Positions 1 to 8,721 of a DNA stretch of 64,000 bases are shown in pieces; the stretch's first letter is position 1; each line of letters begins with the position of its first letter. This DNA is from JAGCJX01 sp045638645 (GTDB taxonomy: Bacteria; Bacteroidota; Bacteroidia; Bacteroidales; UBA932), in assembly GCA_045638645.1 (NCBI GenBank), contig JAZUBU010000015.1, positions 124,001 to 188,000 of the forward strand, read 5' to 3'. Position numbers and translations under genes: made by a program. The notes below the pieces were generated by a model. The model was not told the DNA's origin. It did no database searches and saw only the letters and a list, made by a program, of their open reading frames with translations.

Positions 1-1778
1 CGGAAGGAATCTGCATTGACACTCGAACCTTTTTGTTCGATGTGGGTGCCGATCAGTTCCCGCAAGGCAAAGTGGAGTAAGTGGGTGGCCGAGTGGTTGT
101 TGGTGGTATCCTGGCGACGTTGCAGGTCTATGCTGGCGTGGAAGGTCGCTGTAGGATCACTCGGGAGGCGGTCAGCCAAATGGATGTTGAGGTTGTTTTC
201 TTTGATCGTGTTGGTGATTTTGATGGTTTCGTTGGCGTTGGCCAATACACCACTGTCACCAGCCTGTCCACCACTTTCGGCATAGAACGGACTTTGGTCC
301 AACACGATTTGCACCAGTTCCTTGTTGCGGGATTTGACGGTTCTGTATTTCAAGATGCGGACATCCGCTTCGCTTTCGTCATAGCCGATGAAGGCGGATG
401 TTTTTTCGGGAAGGATTTCAATCCAGTCGCTTTCTTCTACGGCCGCTGCATTGCGGGCTCGTTCTTTCTGTTTGCCCAGTTCGCGTTCGAAGCCTTCCAG
501 GTCAATGCTGTATCCTTTTTCCTTGGCAATCAGTTCGCTCAAGTCAATCGGGAAGCCGAAGGTGTCGTACAAGGTGAAGGCGTCTTCGCCGGAGATGACT
601 TTGGTCGCCTGTGATTTTTCAAGGATCTGGTCGATTAGTTTGATTCCTTTGTCCAAAGTTCTCAGGAACGCTTCCTCTTCTTCTTTGATGACGCGTTCAA
701 TCAGGGTTTGCTGGCTTTGGAGTTCCGGATAGGCTTCGCCCATTTCTCGGATCAGTGCCGGTACCAGGCGGCAGAGGAAAGGTGTGTTGACACCCAGGAA
801 GGTGTAGGCATAGCGGACGGCACGACGGAGGATGCGGCGGATGACATAACCTGCCTTCACGTTGGAGGGCAGCTGGCCGTCCGCGATGGAGAAGCTGATG
901 GCTCGGATATGGTCGGCGATCACGCGCATCGCCACTTCGGTTTCTTTCGACTCTTCGTATTTGCGGCCGCTCAACCGGGAAATTTCTCCGATGAGGTGTT
1001 GGAACAGGTCTCCTTCGTAGTTGCTCTTGTTGCCGTTGATGGCCATGACCAGACGTTCCAGCCCCATACCGGTGTCCACGTGTTTCTTGGGAAGCGGTTC
1101 CAGCGAACCGTTGGCTTTGCGGTTGAATTGGATAAAGACGAGGTTCCAGATTTCAATGACCAGGTGGTGGCCTTTGTTGACGAGTTCAACACCCGGGACA
1201 GCAGCCCGTTCTTCTTCGCTGCGCAAGTCAATGTGGATCTCGCTGCAAGGACCACAGGGACCGGTCTCTCCCATTTCCCAGAAGTTGTCTTTCTTGTTGC
1301 CCAGGATGATGCGTTCCGCAGGCAGGTGTTGGAGCCAGTAGGTGCGTGCTTCGTTGTCCAGTTCCACACCTTCTTCGGGGTTGCCTTCAAAGATGGTTGC
1401 GTACAAACGGTTCGGGTCCAGTTTGTACACATCGGTCAGCAGTTCCCAAGCCCAGTCAATGGCTTCTTTTTTGAAATAATCTCCAAAACTCCAGTTGCCG
1501 AGCATTTCGAACATGGTGTGGTGGTAGGTATCGTGGCCCACTTCTTCCAGGTCGTTGTGTTTGCCGCTGACGCGCAAACATTTTTGGGTGTCAGCCACAC
1601 GGGGATAGCGGATCTCGCTGTTGCCCAAAAACCAATCTTTGAACTGGTTCATGCCGGCGTTGGTAAACATCAGGGTCGGGTCCCCCTTGACAACCATGGG
1701 TGCGGAGGGAACAATTTGGTGGCCTTTGGAGGCGAAAAACTCTAAAAATTTGGATCTTATCTCTTTTGAAGTCATCAT
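1..1778 (-). CDS. alaS: Alanyl-tRNA synthetase, N-terminal two thirds (runs off the left edge)
   Basis: Charges tRNA-Ala with alanine in the cytoplasm. About 592 codons are present, starting MMTSKEIRSKFLEFF; either of two adjacent ATGs (1778 or 1775) could start it. The class II catalytic core is at the N-terminus, with the typical stretches MVVKGDPTLMFTNAGM and YHHTMFEMLGNWSFGDYF. Close to the window edge the editing-domain zinc motif NNHSATHLLH (HxxxH) is readable. AlaRS is usually about 870 residues, so the last ~280 (rest of the editing domain and C-Ala) lie outside. A TATCTTTG element on the minus strand 30 bases upstream is the likely promoter, overlapping that of the divergent peptidase gene. 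Identity is secure. Confidence 0.96.
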   Translation of the reverse strand, partial: MMTSKEIRSKFLEFFASKGHQIVPSAPMVVKGDPTLMFTNAGMNQFKDWFLGNSEIRYPRVADTQKCLRVSGKHNDLEEVGHDTYHHTMFEMLGNWSFGDYFKKEAIDWAWELLTDVYKLDPNRLYATIFEGNPEEGVELDNEARTYWLQHLPAERIILGNKKDNFWEMGETGPCGPCSEIHIDLRSEEERAAVPGVELVNKGHHLVIEIWNLVFIQFNRKANGSLEPLPKKHVDTGMGLERLVMAINGNKSNYEGDLFQHLIGEISRLSGRKYEESKETEVAMRVIADHIRAISFSIADGQLPSNVKAGYVIRRILRRAVRYAYTFLGVNTPFLCRLVPALIREMGEAYPELQSQQTLIERVIKEEEEAFLRTLDKGIKLIDQILEKSQATKVISGEDAFTLYDTFGFPIDLSELIAKEKGYSIDLEGFERELGKQKERARNAAAVEESDWIEILPEKTSAFIGYDESEADVRILKYRTVKSRNKELVQIVLDQSPFYAESGGQAGDSGVLANANETIKITNTIKENNLNIHLADRLPSDPTATFHASIDLQRRQDTTNNHSATHLLHFALRELIGTHIEQKGSSVNADSF

Positions 1779-1807
1779 AAAGCAGTCGTTTTCTAATAAA
1801 TCAACCA

Positions 1808-1815
1808 CAAAGATA
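1808..1815 (-). promoter_or_regulatory. Bacteroidota -7 element for alaS
   Basis: TATCTTTG on the minus strand fits TAnnTTTG and would give a leader of about 25 bases before the alaS ATG. A second match, TATTTTTG, lies at 1826-1833 on the same strand. No good -33 TTTG was seen. Confidence 0.55.
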
Positions 1816-1835
1816 GTTTTTTTATCAAAAATACA

Positions 1836-1843
1836 TATATTTG
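1836..1843 (+). promoter_or_regulatory. Bacteroidota -7 element for the M23 peptidase operon
   Basis: TATATTTG matches TAnnTTTG 25 bases before the ATG at 1868. A TTG at 1841, in frame with the peptidase, falls inside this element, which argues for ATG 1868 as the true start. Confidence 0.6.
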
Positions 1844-1867
1844 CGCGTTATAACCCAGGTAAAAAGG

Positions 1868-2845
1868 ATGAAAAAATCAGCAAAAATCCGTTACAGACTC
1901 AACAGAGAGACACTGACTTACGAGGTGGTGGAAGTGTCCCAGCGGGAGCGCCGTCTTCGTCAGGTGTTGCTGTTTGTGCTGAGCTTTGTGGCTTTTTGCG
2001 GCTATTATTTCCTGTACACGCAGGTGCTGGGTTGGAAAACCCCGAAGCAGGTGCTGATCGAACGGCGTGCCTCCGAATGGCAGTCCAAACTGGATGAACT
2101 GACGGTCTCCCTGGAGAAGAACTATCAGATTCTGAACGAACTGGAACGTCGTGACAACAAAGTATACCGACCCGTTTTCGGGATGGACGAGATCTCGGAA
2201 GAGGTGAGAAATGCAGGGATTGGAGGCGTGGACCGATATGGGTACCTCGAGATGATGGACCCCAACGGCCGCTTGTCCAGTTATGTGGAGACTTTTGATA
2301 TCCTCAGCAAAAAAGCTTATATCCAGTCCCATTCCTACGACGATGTGTTTCCCTTGGCGCAGACTGCTGACCAGATGTCGATGTGCATGCCGACCATTTG
2401 TCCCGTATCCCCGGACCAGGTTCGCCTGACGTCTTCGTATGGGTACCGCAAGGACCCGAAGGATGGTAAAACCCGTTTTCATGACGGCCTGGATCTGGCA
2501 GGAAAGGTGGGCCTTCCGATATATGTGTCCGGAAATGCGACGGTCGTGGATGTGGGATTCGACTTTTTCGGTTATGGCCACTATGTGTTGGTGGATCACG
2601 GTTTTGGATACCGCTCCCGGTATGCACACTTGAGTAAAGTCTATGTGTCGGAGGGTCAGGTTCTCAAGCGGGGAGACCAACTGGGCGAGATGGGTAATTC
2701 CGGGAAGTCTACCGGTCCACATTTGCATTATGAGATCATTCACAAAGGCCGTCCGGTCAACCCCTATAAATTCTTTGATTTGGAACTTCCGGCGGAAGAT
2801 TATCACTTGATTGTCCGTAGTTTGGGATCGGGGGGTAACGTATGA
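1868..2845 (+). CDS. M23-family metallopeptidase, membrane-anchored (first of a pair)
   Basis: A 325-residue predicted cell-wall endopeptidase. A basic N-terminus is followed by one membrane segment at about residues 38-56 (VLLFVLSFVAFCGYYFLY), a probable coiled-coil stretch, and a C-terminal LytM/M23 domain from about residue 185. Zinc ligands are visible: HDGLD (HxxxD), YAHL, and HLHYE (HxH), so the site looks complete. The peptidase domain should lie in the periplasm, where the family cuts peptidoglycan cross-bridges or activates amidases. The start is ATG 1868 because the longer TTG start lies in the promoter. It overlaps the next gene, a second M23 protein of the same layout, by 4 bases (ATGA), so the two are probably translated together. 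The exact substrate cannot be read. Confidence 0.9.
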   Translation: MKKSAKIRYRLNRETLTYEVVEVSQRERRLRQVLLFVLSFVAFCGYYFLYTQVLGWKTPKQVLIERRASEWQSKLDELTVSLEKNYQILNELERRDNKVYRPVFGMDEISEEVRNAGIGGVDRYGYLEMMDPNGRLSSYVETFDILSKKAYIQSHSYDDVFPLAQTADQMSMCMPTICPVSPDQVRLTSSYGYRKDPKDGKTRFHDGLDLAGKVGLPIYVSGNATVVDVGFDFFGYGHYVLVDHGFGYRSRYAHLSKVYVSEGQVLKRGDQLGEMGNSGKSTGPHLHYEIIHKGRPVNPYKFFDLELPAEDYHLIVRSLGSGGNV

Positions 2846-3798
2846 AGCTGTTTCAATTCGACGGGAAGGAACTTTGGGTCAACAAAGAAGAATCGTTTCT
2901 GAAGCGGTGGGGCCGGTTGTTGCTCCGTCTTCTGCTTTGGAGTCTGCTCTTGTCCCTTCTGTATTATCTGATTTTTGCCTTGTTGTTTACCACGGACTCC
3001 CAACGGCAATTGTATCGGGAGAGCAAGGCCATTGAGGCAATGTACGATGAACTGGCTGAAAGCAGTCGTCATCTGGACCGGGTGATCAAGGGTCTGCAGG
3101 AGAAAGACCAGGAATTGTACCGGAAAATTTTTGATGCGGATCCTCCGAGTTTTGACGGATACGGTCACGAAGGGGAGTTGACCTATGATCCGGATTCTGC
3201 CATGGCGGCAGGCCTGGTTCGGCAGACAGCCCAACGCTTGAAAGAGATGGAATACCAGGTGAGCTTGACGCAAGAGGCTGTCCGGCAGTTGGATTCAACG
3301 GTCCGTTCGGGGGCATACTCTATTCAGGAGATTCCTTCCTTGATTCCGGTAGCGGATTTCATTGTACAGCAGACCGGTGCGACGGTGGGTCGTCGGATCC
3401 ATCCTTTTTACAAATCCTTGGTGGACCATACGGGTCTGGATCTGATCACGGGGGTGGGGACGGATGTCTTTGCAACCGCTGACGGGGTTGTCCTGGAAGT
3501 GAGCAAATCGGAGAAGGGTCGGGGGAATTTTATCCGCTTGGAACACAAGCACGGATACCAGACAACTTATTCCCACTTGGCCTCCATCGCCGTCCGAAAG
3601 GGGCAGCGGGTGACGCGTGGCCAGGTGATTGGCCGGGTGGGTTCCACCGGAATGGCCTTTGCTCCCCATTTGCACTACGAGGTACTGCTGGACGGAGTCT
3701 ATGTGGATCCCATTAATTATTTCTTTGTCGAATTGACGCCGGAAGAGTATCGGAATGTGTTGCGCATTGCGACCAATACCGGGCAGTCAATGGACTGA
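2842..3798 (+). CDS. M23-family metallopeptidase, membrane-anchored (second of a pair)
   Basis: A 318-residue paralogue of the preceding protein: short cytoplasmic N-terminus, membrane segment at about residues 30-52 (LLLRLLLWSLLLSLLYYL), a helical region with several charged heptads, and a C-terminal M23 domain. HTGLD, YSHL and HLHYE supply the expected zinc ligands, so it looks active rather than a degenerate EnvC/NlpD-type activator. The start overlaps the stop of the first peptidase by 4 bases. Both end in similar tails (PINYFFVEL here, PYKFFDLEL before), suggesting duplication. The two may work together on peptidoglycan; that is inference. Confidence 0.9.
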   Translation: MKLFQFDGKELWVNKEESFLKRWGRLLLRLLLWSLLLSLLYYLIFALLFTTDSQRQLYRESKAIEAMYDELAESSRHLDRVIKGLQEKDQELYRKIFDADPPSFDGYGHEGELTYDPDSAMAAGLVRQTAQRLKEMEYQVSLTQEAVRQLDSTVRSGAYSIQEIPSLIPVADFIVQQTGATVGRRIHPFYKSLVDHTGLDLITGVGTDVFATADGVVLEVSKSEKGRGNFIRLEHKHGYQTTYSHLASIAVRKGQRVTRGQVIGRVGSTGMAFAPHLHYEVLLDGVYVDPINYFFVELTPEEYRNVLRIATNTGQSMD

Positions 3799-3823
3799 TG
3801 CTGAAAACTTTGAACCCAATATA

Positions 3824-4183
3824 ATGAACGAGACAAAACTTTATTACACAATCGGAGAGGTTGCCCAGCATCTGGGGGAAAACGTTTCCCTGGTCCGCTT
3901 TTGGTCGGATCAGTTCGCCGGAGTCTTGCGTCCGGTCCGTAACAACAAGGGAAACCGTCTGTTTACTCCGGAGGATGTGCGTCGTCTGGAATTGATTCAT
4001 TACCTGGTCAAGCAGCAGGGCATGACCCTGGAGGGAGCCCGACTGCAGATGAAAGCCAATCCGGAAGGGGTGAACCGTCGGGAAGAAGTCGTTCGTTCGT
4101 TGGAACGGGTCCGTGACGAACTGAAGGAAATTGCGGAAGGGTTGAAGGAGATAAAATCAAACGCATTGGAACATGAAAGCTAG
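3824..4183 (+). CDS. MerR-family transcriptional regulator (DNA-binding domain only)
   Basis: A 119-residue protein. It starts MNETKLYYTIGEVAQHLGENVSLVRFW, a clear MerR-type winged helix-turn-helix, followed by a short helix with many Arg and Glu residues and no effector-binding domain. MerR proteins normally bind promoters with a long spacer; without a sensor domain the signal is unknown. ATG 3824 lies 25 bases after the second peptidase stop. A longer reading from 3755 would overlap that gene and begins with residues unlike the family, so it was not used. The gene overlaps the Nif3-family gene by 11 bases. Its place among wall and housekeeping genes suggests a conserved neighbourhood but not a target. 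Confidence 0.85.
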   Translation: MNETKLYYTIGEVAQHLGENVSLVRFWSDQFAGVLRPVRNNKGNRLFTPEDVRRLELIHYLVKQQGMTLEGARLQMKANPEGVNRREEVVRSLERVRDELKEIAEGLKEIKSNALEHES

Positions 4184-4967
4184 CGAAGTTGTTGGAATTC
4201 TGGAAGAATTTGCCCCGTGCTCGTTTCAGGAGTCCTGGGACAATGCCGGTTTCTGCATTGGTAGTCCGGAGCAGGAAGTGACTGGGGTCTTGTTGGGATT
4301 GGACTGTACGGAATCCCTGATGGATGAGGCGTTGGCCTGCGGTGCCAACCTGATCATTACCCACCATCCATTGATTTTTCAAGGGTTGAAGAAGATTCAT
4401 CCGGCCGATGCCATTGGAAAGATGGTTTACAAGGCTATCCAAAACAATTTGGTCATCTATGCGGCGCACACCAATGCCGACAAGGTGTTTGGCGGGGTCA
4501 GTGATTGGATGATGGAACGTTTGGGATTGACGGACTGTGAAATTCTGGCTCCGGAACCGGGATTGTCGGATGCCTGTGGCCGTCCGGTAGGTTTGGGTAT
4601 GGTGGGAAATTGGGCAGCACCCGTTGCTCCGGAAGAATTCCTGGAACGGGTAAAAGCGGCTTTCGGAACGCCGTGTCTGCGAACTTCGGCCTCGTTGTCC
4701 CGTCCGGTTCGCCGGGTGGCGGTTTGTGGGGGCAGTGGTACCTCGCTGTTGGCGGCAGCACGTCGGGCCGGTGCCGATGCTTTTTTGTGTGGCGATGTTT
4801 CTTACCATCATTTTTTTACGGACGAACAGCTTTGGCTGGTAGATGTTGGACATTTTGAGAGTGAAATTGGTATAGTTGATCGCTTCTTTAACATTCTTCA
4901 AGAAAAAATTTCTAACTTTGCGGTTCGCAAAACCGCGAAGAATAATAACCCGGTATATTACTACTAA
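4173..4967 (+). CDS. Nif3-like dinuclear metal centre protein (GTP cyclohydrolase I type 2 / YbgI family)
   Basis: A 264-residue protein with the Nif3/YbgI signatures: ESWDNAGFCIG near the N-terminus, THHPLIF at about residues 67-73, AAHTNAD for the second metal-binding part, and a C-terminal VGHFESE. The His and Glu residues expected to bind two metals are present. The family forms toroidal hexamers; its biochemical role is poorly settled despite the GTP cyclohydrolase label. At 264 residues it is the short form without the PII-like middle insertion of YqfO. It overlaps merR by 11 bases and is followed 6 bases later by the zinc-ribbon gene, a pairing I believe is common in this phylum. Confidence 0.9.
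   Translation: MKASEVVGILEEFAPCSFQESWDNAGFCIGSPEQEVTGVLLGLDCTESLMDEALACGANLIITHHPLIFQGLKKIHPADAIGKMVYKAIQNNLVIYAAHTNADKVFGGVSDWMMERLGLTDCEILAPEPGLSDACGRPVGLGMVGNWAAPVAPEEFLERVKAAFGTPCLRTSASLSRPVRRVAVCGGSGTSLLAAARRAGADAFLCGDVSYHHFFTDEQLWLVDVGHFESEIGIVDRFFNILQEKISNFAVRKTAKNNNPVYYY
4913..4920 (+). promoter_or_regulatory. Internal -7 element before the zinc-ribbon gene
   Basis: TAACTTTG fits TAnnTTTG and lies inside the 3' end of the Nif3-family gene, 53 bases before the ATG at 4974. It suggests the zinc-ribbon gene can also be transcribed alone. Confidence 0.5.
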
Positions 4968-4973
4968 TCCTAT

Positions 4974-5795
4974 ATGGCAACTACAAAAGTTAAAAAATCT
5001 GCGTTGGTAACGCCTCCCATCGACAATCGGGAAACTTTCGTGTCTTTGTCCAAGAACATGACTGACACGGATATGAGTATGGAGGTCAAACTGCATACCC
5101 TTTACAAAATTCAAGAAATCGATACGAAGATCGACCGTATCCACTTGCTCCGTGGCGAATTGCCGGAAGAAGTGAGCGATCTGGAAGACAAAATCGAAGG
5201 ATTGAAGACTCGTTTGGCCAAGTTCCAAGCGGAGGTGAAGGATGCTGACAAGGCCATTGCCCAATACAAGATTGATATTGAAACGGCACAAGACGCCATC
5301 GGAAAGTACGAAGAACAACGTGCCAACGTGCGCAACAACCGTGAGTACGACTCGCTGACCAAGGAAATTGAATTCCAGGATTTGGAAAAACAATTGGCCA
5401 ACAAACGTATTGGTGAGACCAATGCTCTTCTGGTTGAGAAGAAAGCAGAAGTGGAAAAAACCAAGTTGGAAATTGAAGGTCGTGAGGCTGATCTGAAATT
5501 GAAGAAAGAGGAACTGGTTTCTATCATTGATGAAACTTCCAAGGAAGAAGAACAATTGTCCAAGGAACGTGCCAGCTTGGCGGCTACTTTGGATGAACGG
5601 ATGATGGTGGCATACGATAAGGTGCGCTCCAACGCCCGCAACCGCCTGGCTGTGGTAACCGTGAAACGGGATGCTTGTGGTGGCTGCTTCAACAAGATTC
5701 CGCCGCAACGCCAACTGGACATTGCATTGAGCAAGAAAATCATTGTTTGCGAATACTGCGGACGGATTTTGGTGAGCTCAGAATTTGAGAAATAG
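4974..5795 (+). CDS. Coiled-coil protein with C-terminal zinc ribbon (CT398-like family)
   Basis: A 273-residue protein. After a ~35-residue basic, low-complexity head it is a long helical coiled coil (about residues 40-215, rich in Glu, Lys and Leu) and ends in a zinc ribbon: CGGCFNKIPPQ at about residues 235-245 and CEYCGRIL near the end give two CxxC pairs. Homologues form helical hairpins that contact RNA- or transport-related partners, but no firm function is known. The start 6 bases after the Nif3-family stop is used; a start at MTDTDMSMEVK, about 28 residues later, cannot be excluded. The 5' head is the least certain part. Confidence 0.85.
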   Translation: MATTKVKKSALVTPPIDNRETFVSLSKNMTDTDMSMEVKLHTLYKIQEIDTKIDRIHLLRGELPEEVSDLEDKIEGLKTRLAKFQAEVKDADKAIAQYKIDIETAQDAIGKYEEQRANVRNNREYDSLTKEIEFQDLEKQLANKRIGETNALLVEKKAEVEKTKLEIEGREADLKLKKEELVSIIDETSKEEEQLSKERASLAATLDERMMVAYDKVRSNARNRLAVVTVKRDACGGCFNKIPPQRQLDIALSKKIIVCEYCGRILVSSEFEK

Positions 5796-5831
5796 TTCAG
5801 GAAGGTAAATCTTTCTGATTGTCAACGACTC

Positions 5832-5872
5832 CATCCGCATCCCGACGTTGGTCGAGAGCGGATGTTGTTATT
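5832..5872 (+). terminator. Possible terminator hairpin between the zinc-ribbon gene and dnaB
   Basis: CATCCGC (5832-5838) pairs with GCGGATG (5858-5864), with an inner CGAC/GTCG stem, followed by a T-rich but not pure run (TTGTTATTTAT). Weak by itself. Confidence 0.4.
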
Positions 5873-5899
5873 TATCCGTAAAAAAAGAACACTGTTAAG

Positions 5900-7432
5900 A
5901 TGGCTACAACTTACAAGTCCACACGACGCAAACTCAATGCCCAGGAGCGGGAGCAATCCCAACGCCGGGACGCGTTGAATAGCATTAGCTACGATTTGGG
6001 ACTGACTCCGCCCCAAGCCATAGAGGTGGAAGAGGCTGTGTTGGGAGCTCTTTTGTTGGAACCGCATGTGGTGCCCGAGGTCTTGGACCAATTGGTGCCC
6101 GAATGTTTCTACAAGGAGGCCAACCGGAAGATTTTTATGGCCATCCAGTCGTTGGCTGCTGCCCGTAATCCAATTGACATTTATACGGTAGCAGAGGAAT
6201 TGAAAAAGAAGCAGGACCTGGAGGTGGTGGGCGGACCGTTCTACCTGACGGAGCTCAGTGCCCGCATCGGTGCGGCTGCACACGTGGACTACCACGTCAA
6301 GATTCTTTTGCAGAAATACATCCAACGCGAGACTATCACCATTTCGAGTGAGGCCCAGCAGATGGCCTTTGACGACAACATTCCGGTGGACGATTTGCTG
6401 GATACGACCCAGCAAAAGTTTTTTACGCTGGCAGAACGCAACATGAAGCGGGAGACGCAGTCGATCCGGGATGTGATCACGACGGCCATGCACGAGTTGC
6501 AGGAAAACCAGACCCGTACGGATGGATTGAGTGGGGTGGCTTCCGGCTTTACCGGCATTGACCGGATCACGTTGGGTTGGCAAAAATCGGATTTGATTAT
6601 TCTGGCAGCCCGTCCGGCGGTCGGAAAGACGTCGTTTGTGTTGACGATGGCCCGTAACATGGCCGTGAATTACAATACGCCGGTGGCCGTCTTTTCGTTG
6701 GAAATGTCTTCGGTGCAGTTGGTGAAGCGTCTGATGGTTTCGGAAACGGGTCTTTCTTCCGACAAGATCCGGGGGGGAACCAAGCTGGTGGATTACGAAT
6801 GGGTGCAGATCAACGAGCGCCTCAAGAACTTGTCCCGTGCCCCGCTGTACATCGATGATACGCCGTCGTTGTCCATTTATGAGTTTCGTTCCAAGGCTCG
6901 TCGTCTGGTGCGGACGGCGAATGTGAGCCTGATCATCATCGACTACCTGCAGCTGATGACCGGTCCTCCGGAATTGCGGGGTATGCGTGAGCAGGAGGTA
7001 TCCAACATCTCACGTTCCTTGAAGTCCATTGCAAAGGAGCTGAACATTCCCATCATTGCGTTGTCACAGCTGAGCCGTGCGGTAGAAACTCGCGGAGGAA
7101 GCAAGCGTCCCCAGTTGAGTGACTTGCGGGAGTCGGGTGCCATCGAACAGGATGCCGACATCGTAATGTTCATTCACCGGCCGGATTATTATCAGACGGC
7201 GGATGAAGATGTGGAACCGGGTTACACCGAATTGATCATTGCCAAGCACCGGAATGGTTCGACGGCCGATGTCAAGATGAAGTTCCGGGCAAACGAGGCC
7301 CGTTTTGTGGATTACGACGAAGTGGACAGTTCTTCCTATGAGGGGGGACACCGGTCAATGGAGTCCGGCATGAATGCAGGCAAGTCCAGCATGATGCCGA
7401 ATGAGGGTTTTGATGACGATATGAATGTATAA
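5900..7432 (+). CDS. dnaB: Replicative DNA helicase DnaB
   Basis: A 510-residue hexameric 5'-3' helicase of the replication fork. A ~35-residue basic head precedes the DnaB N-terminal domain (PPQAIEVEEAVLGALL), and the RecA-like motor follows: Walker A ARPAVGKTSF at about residues 237-246, SLEMS, Walker B LIIIDYLQLM, and the switch region LSQLSRAVETR. The acidic tail (EGFDDDMNV) is typical of bacterial DnaB. Length is slightly above the usual ~470 because of the head. Only 2 bases separate its stop from the RseC-like gene, so the rnf genes probably share transcripts with dnaB. No intein or frameshift was seen. Confidence 0.97.
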   Translation: MATTYKSTRRKLNAQEREQSQRRDALNSISYDLGLTPPQAIEVEEAVLGALLLEPHVVPEVLDQLVPECFYKEANRKIFMAIQSLAAARNPIDIYTVAEELKKKQDLEVVGGPFYLTELSARIGAAAHVDYHVKILLQKYIQRETITISSEAQQMAFDDNIPVDDLLDTTQQKFFTLAERNMKRETQSIRDVITTAMHELQENQTRTDGLSGVASGFTGIDRITLGWQKSDLIILAARPAVGKTSFVLTMARNMAVNYNTPVAVFSLEMSSVQLVKRLMVSETGLSSDKIRGGTKLVDYEWVQINERLKNLSRAPLYIDDTPSLSIYEFRSKARRLVRTANVSLIIIDYLQLMTGPPELRGMREQEVSNISRSLKSIAKELNIPIIALSQLSRAVETRGGSKRPQLSDLRESGAIEQDADIVMFIHRPDYYQTADEDVEPGYTELIIAKHRNGSTADVKMKFRANEARFVDYDEVDSSSYEGGHRSMESGMNAGKSSMMPNEGFDDDMNV

Positions 7433-7434
7433 CA

Positions 7435-7860
7435 ATGGGAAAAGTATTGGTTGAACATAGGGGGAAAGTCGTTGAGGTCGGGCCTCAGGTGGTGTCTGTT
7501 CAGATTTTGCAGCAGTCGGCTTGTGCCGGTTGCCATGCCAAGTCTGCTTGTATGGCTTCTGACCAGGACATCAAGGTTGTGCAGGTGGAACCGGAATTTG
7601 GTATGACCTACGAGATCGGAGAGGAAGTGAAGGTGTTGTTGTCACAGATTCTCGGATTCAAGGCCGTGGTGTATTCTTACCTGCTTCCCTTGGCGGTTCT
7701 AATGATTTTATTGTTAATTTTACCCCCGGTTTTGCACAGTGACCTTTGGGTGGGTCTGGCGTGCGTGGCCGGAATTGGCTTGTATTATTTGGTACTTTGG
7801 ATGTTTCGGAAACATCTGAAGAAGGAATTTATATTTACCATTGAAAAGATTAGACTATGA
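7435..7860 (+). CDS. SoxR-reducing / RseC-family membrane protein
   Basis: A 141-residue protein with an N-terminal domain carrying SACAGCHAKSAC (four cysteines) and two membrane segments at about residues 80-98 and 102-122. This is the RseC/MucC layout. In Bacteroidota and some other bacteria such a gene sits just before rnfB, as here, and is thought to serve redox or assembly functions with Rnf; that role is inference. The cysteine cluster could bind a metal or Fe-S centre. It overlaps rnfB by 4 bases. Confidence 0.87.
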   Translation: MGKVLVEHRGKVVEVGPQVVSVQILQQSACAGCHAKSACMASDQDIKVVQVEPEFGMTYEIGEEVKVLLSQILGFKAVVYSYLLPLAVLMILLLILPPVLHSDLWVGLACVAGIGLYYLVLWMFRKHLKKEFIFTIEKIRL

Positions 7861-8714
7861 GCAGTACCATTCTGATTACAATTGCTTGTTTGAGCGCACT
7901 CGGTCTTTTGTTGGCCGCGGTGTTGTACTTTGTCGCTCAAAAATTCAAGGTGGAAGAGGATCCGCGCATCGATGATGTGGAGGCCCTGTTGCCCGGTGCC
8001 AATTGTGGTGGTTGTGGATCGGCTGGATGTCGCGCCTTTGCGGAACGTTGTGTGAAGGCCGATGATCTGGACGGACTTTTTTGTCCCGTTGGAGGAAATC
8101 CCGTGATGAAGCAGGTTGCCGGCCGTTTGGGAAAAGAGGTGGCGGAAGCTGCACCCCGTGTGGCGGTGGTGCGTTGCTCAGGGTCCTTGGACAACCGCCC
8201 CCGTACCAGCATTTACAACGGGGAGAAATCGTGCAAGGTGATGGCCGGTTTGTACAGTGGTGATACCGCTTGCCGTTACGGCTGTCTGGGTCAGGGAGAT
8301 TGTGTGTCGGCTTGTCCTTTTGATGCCATCGAGATGAATCCCCGTACCGGTTTGCCGCAGGTGAACGAAGATCGTTGTACGGCTTGTGGTAATTGCGTGG
8401 CCGTCTGCCCCAAAGGGGTGATCGAATTGCGGAACAAAGGACCGAAGTCGCGTCGTCTCTATGTTTCCTGTATCAACCAGGACAAAGGTGGCGTGGCACG
8501 CAAGGCTTGTGCTGTCGCTTGTATCGGTTGCATGAAATGCGTGAAAGTATGTCCTTTTGATGCAGTGAAAGTAGAGAATAATGTTGCATACATCGATTTC
8601 AACAAATGTCGTCTGTGCCGCAAATGCGCGGAGGCATGTCCTACCGGTGCCATTGTGGAAGTGAACTTCCCGATCCGTTTGCCGAAGGAAGTTGAGGTTG
8701 AAAAACAAGCATAG
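7857..8714 (+). CDS. rnfB: Rnf electron transport complex subunit B
   Basis: A 285-residue Fe-S subunit taking electrons from reduced ferredoxin into the Rnf complex. An N-terminal membrane helix (about residues 5-26) is followed by the Fe-S domain CGGCGSAGC with a later Cys, then ferredoxin-like modules: CRYGCLGQGDC, CTACGNCVAVCP, CIGCMKCVKVCP and CRLCRKCAEACP. Several [4Fe-4S] clusters are therefore expected, more than in the shortest RnfB forms. The gene overlaps the RseC-like gene by 4 bases and is followed by rnfC, D, G, E and A, the standard order. A frame shared with rnfC's upstream bases makes rnfC appear to start earlier, but its ATG is after this stop. Confidence 0.96.
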   Translation: MSSTILITIACLSALGLLLAAVLYFVAQKFKVEEDPRIDDVEALLPGANCGGCGSAGCRAFAERCVKADDLDGLFCPVGGNPVMKQVAGRLGKEVAEAAPRVAVVRCSGSLDNRPRTSIYNGEKSCKVMAGLYSGDTACRYGCLGQGDCVSACPFDAIEMNPRTGLPQVNEDRCTACGNCVAVCPKGVIELRNKGPKSRRLYVSCINQDKGGVARKACAVACIGCMKCVKVCPFDAVKVENNVAYIDFNKCRLCRKCAEACPTGAIVEVNFPIRLPKEVEVEKQA

Positions 8715-8721
8715 GTACGTT

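Noticed and set aside
708..1745. 345-residue plus-strand ORF opposite alaS
   Set aside because: It lies antisense to clear alanyl-tRNA synthetase sequence and reads as low-quality protein.
4008..5714. 568-residue minus-strand ORF
   Set aside because: It runs antisense across the MerR, Nif3-like and zinc-ribbon genes, which all have recognisable domains.
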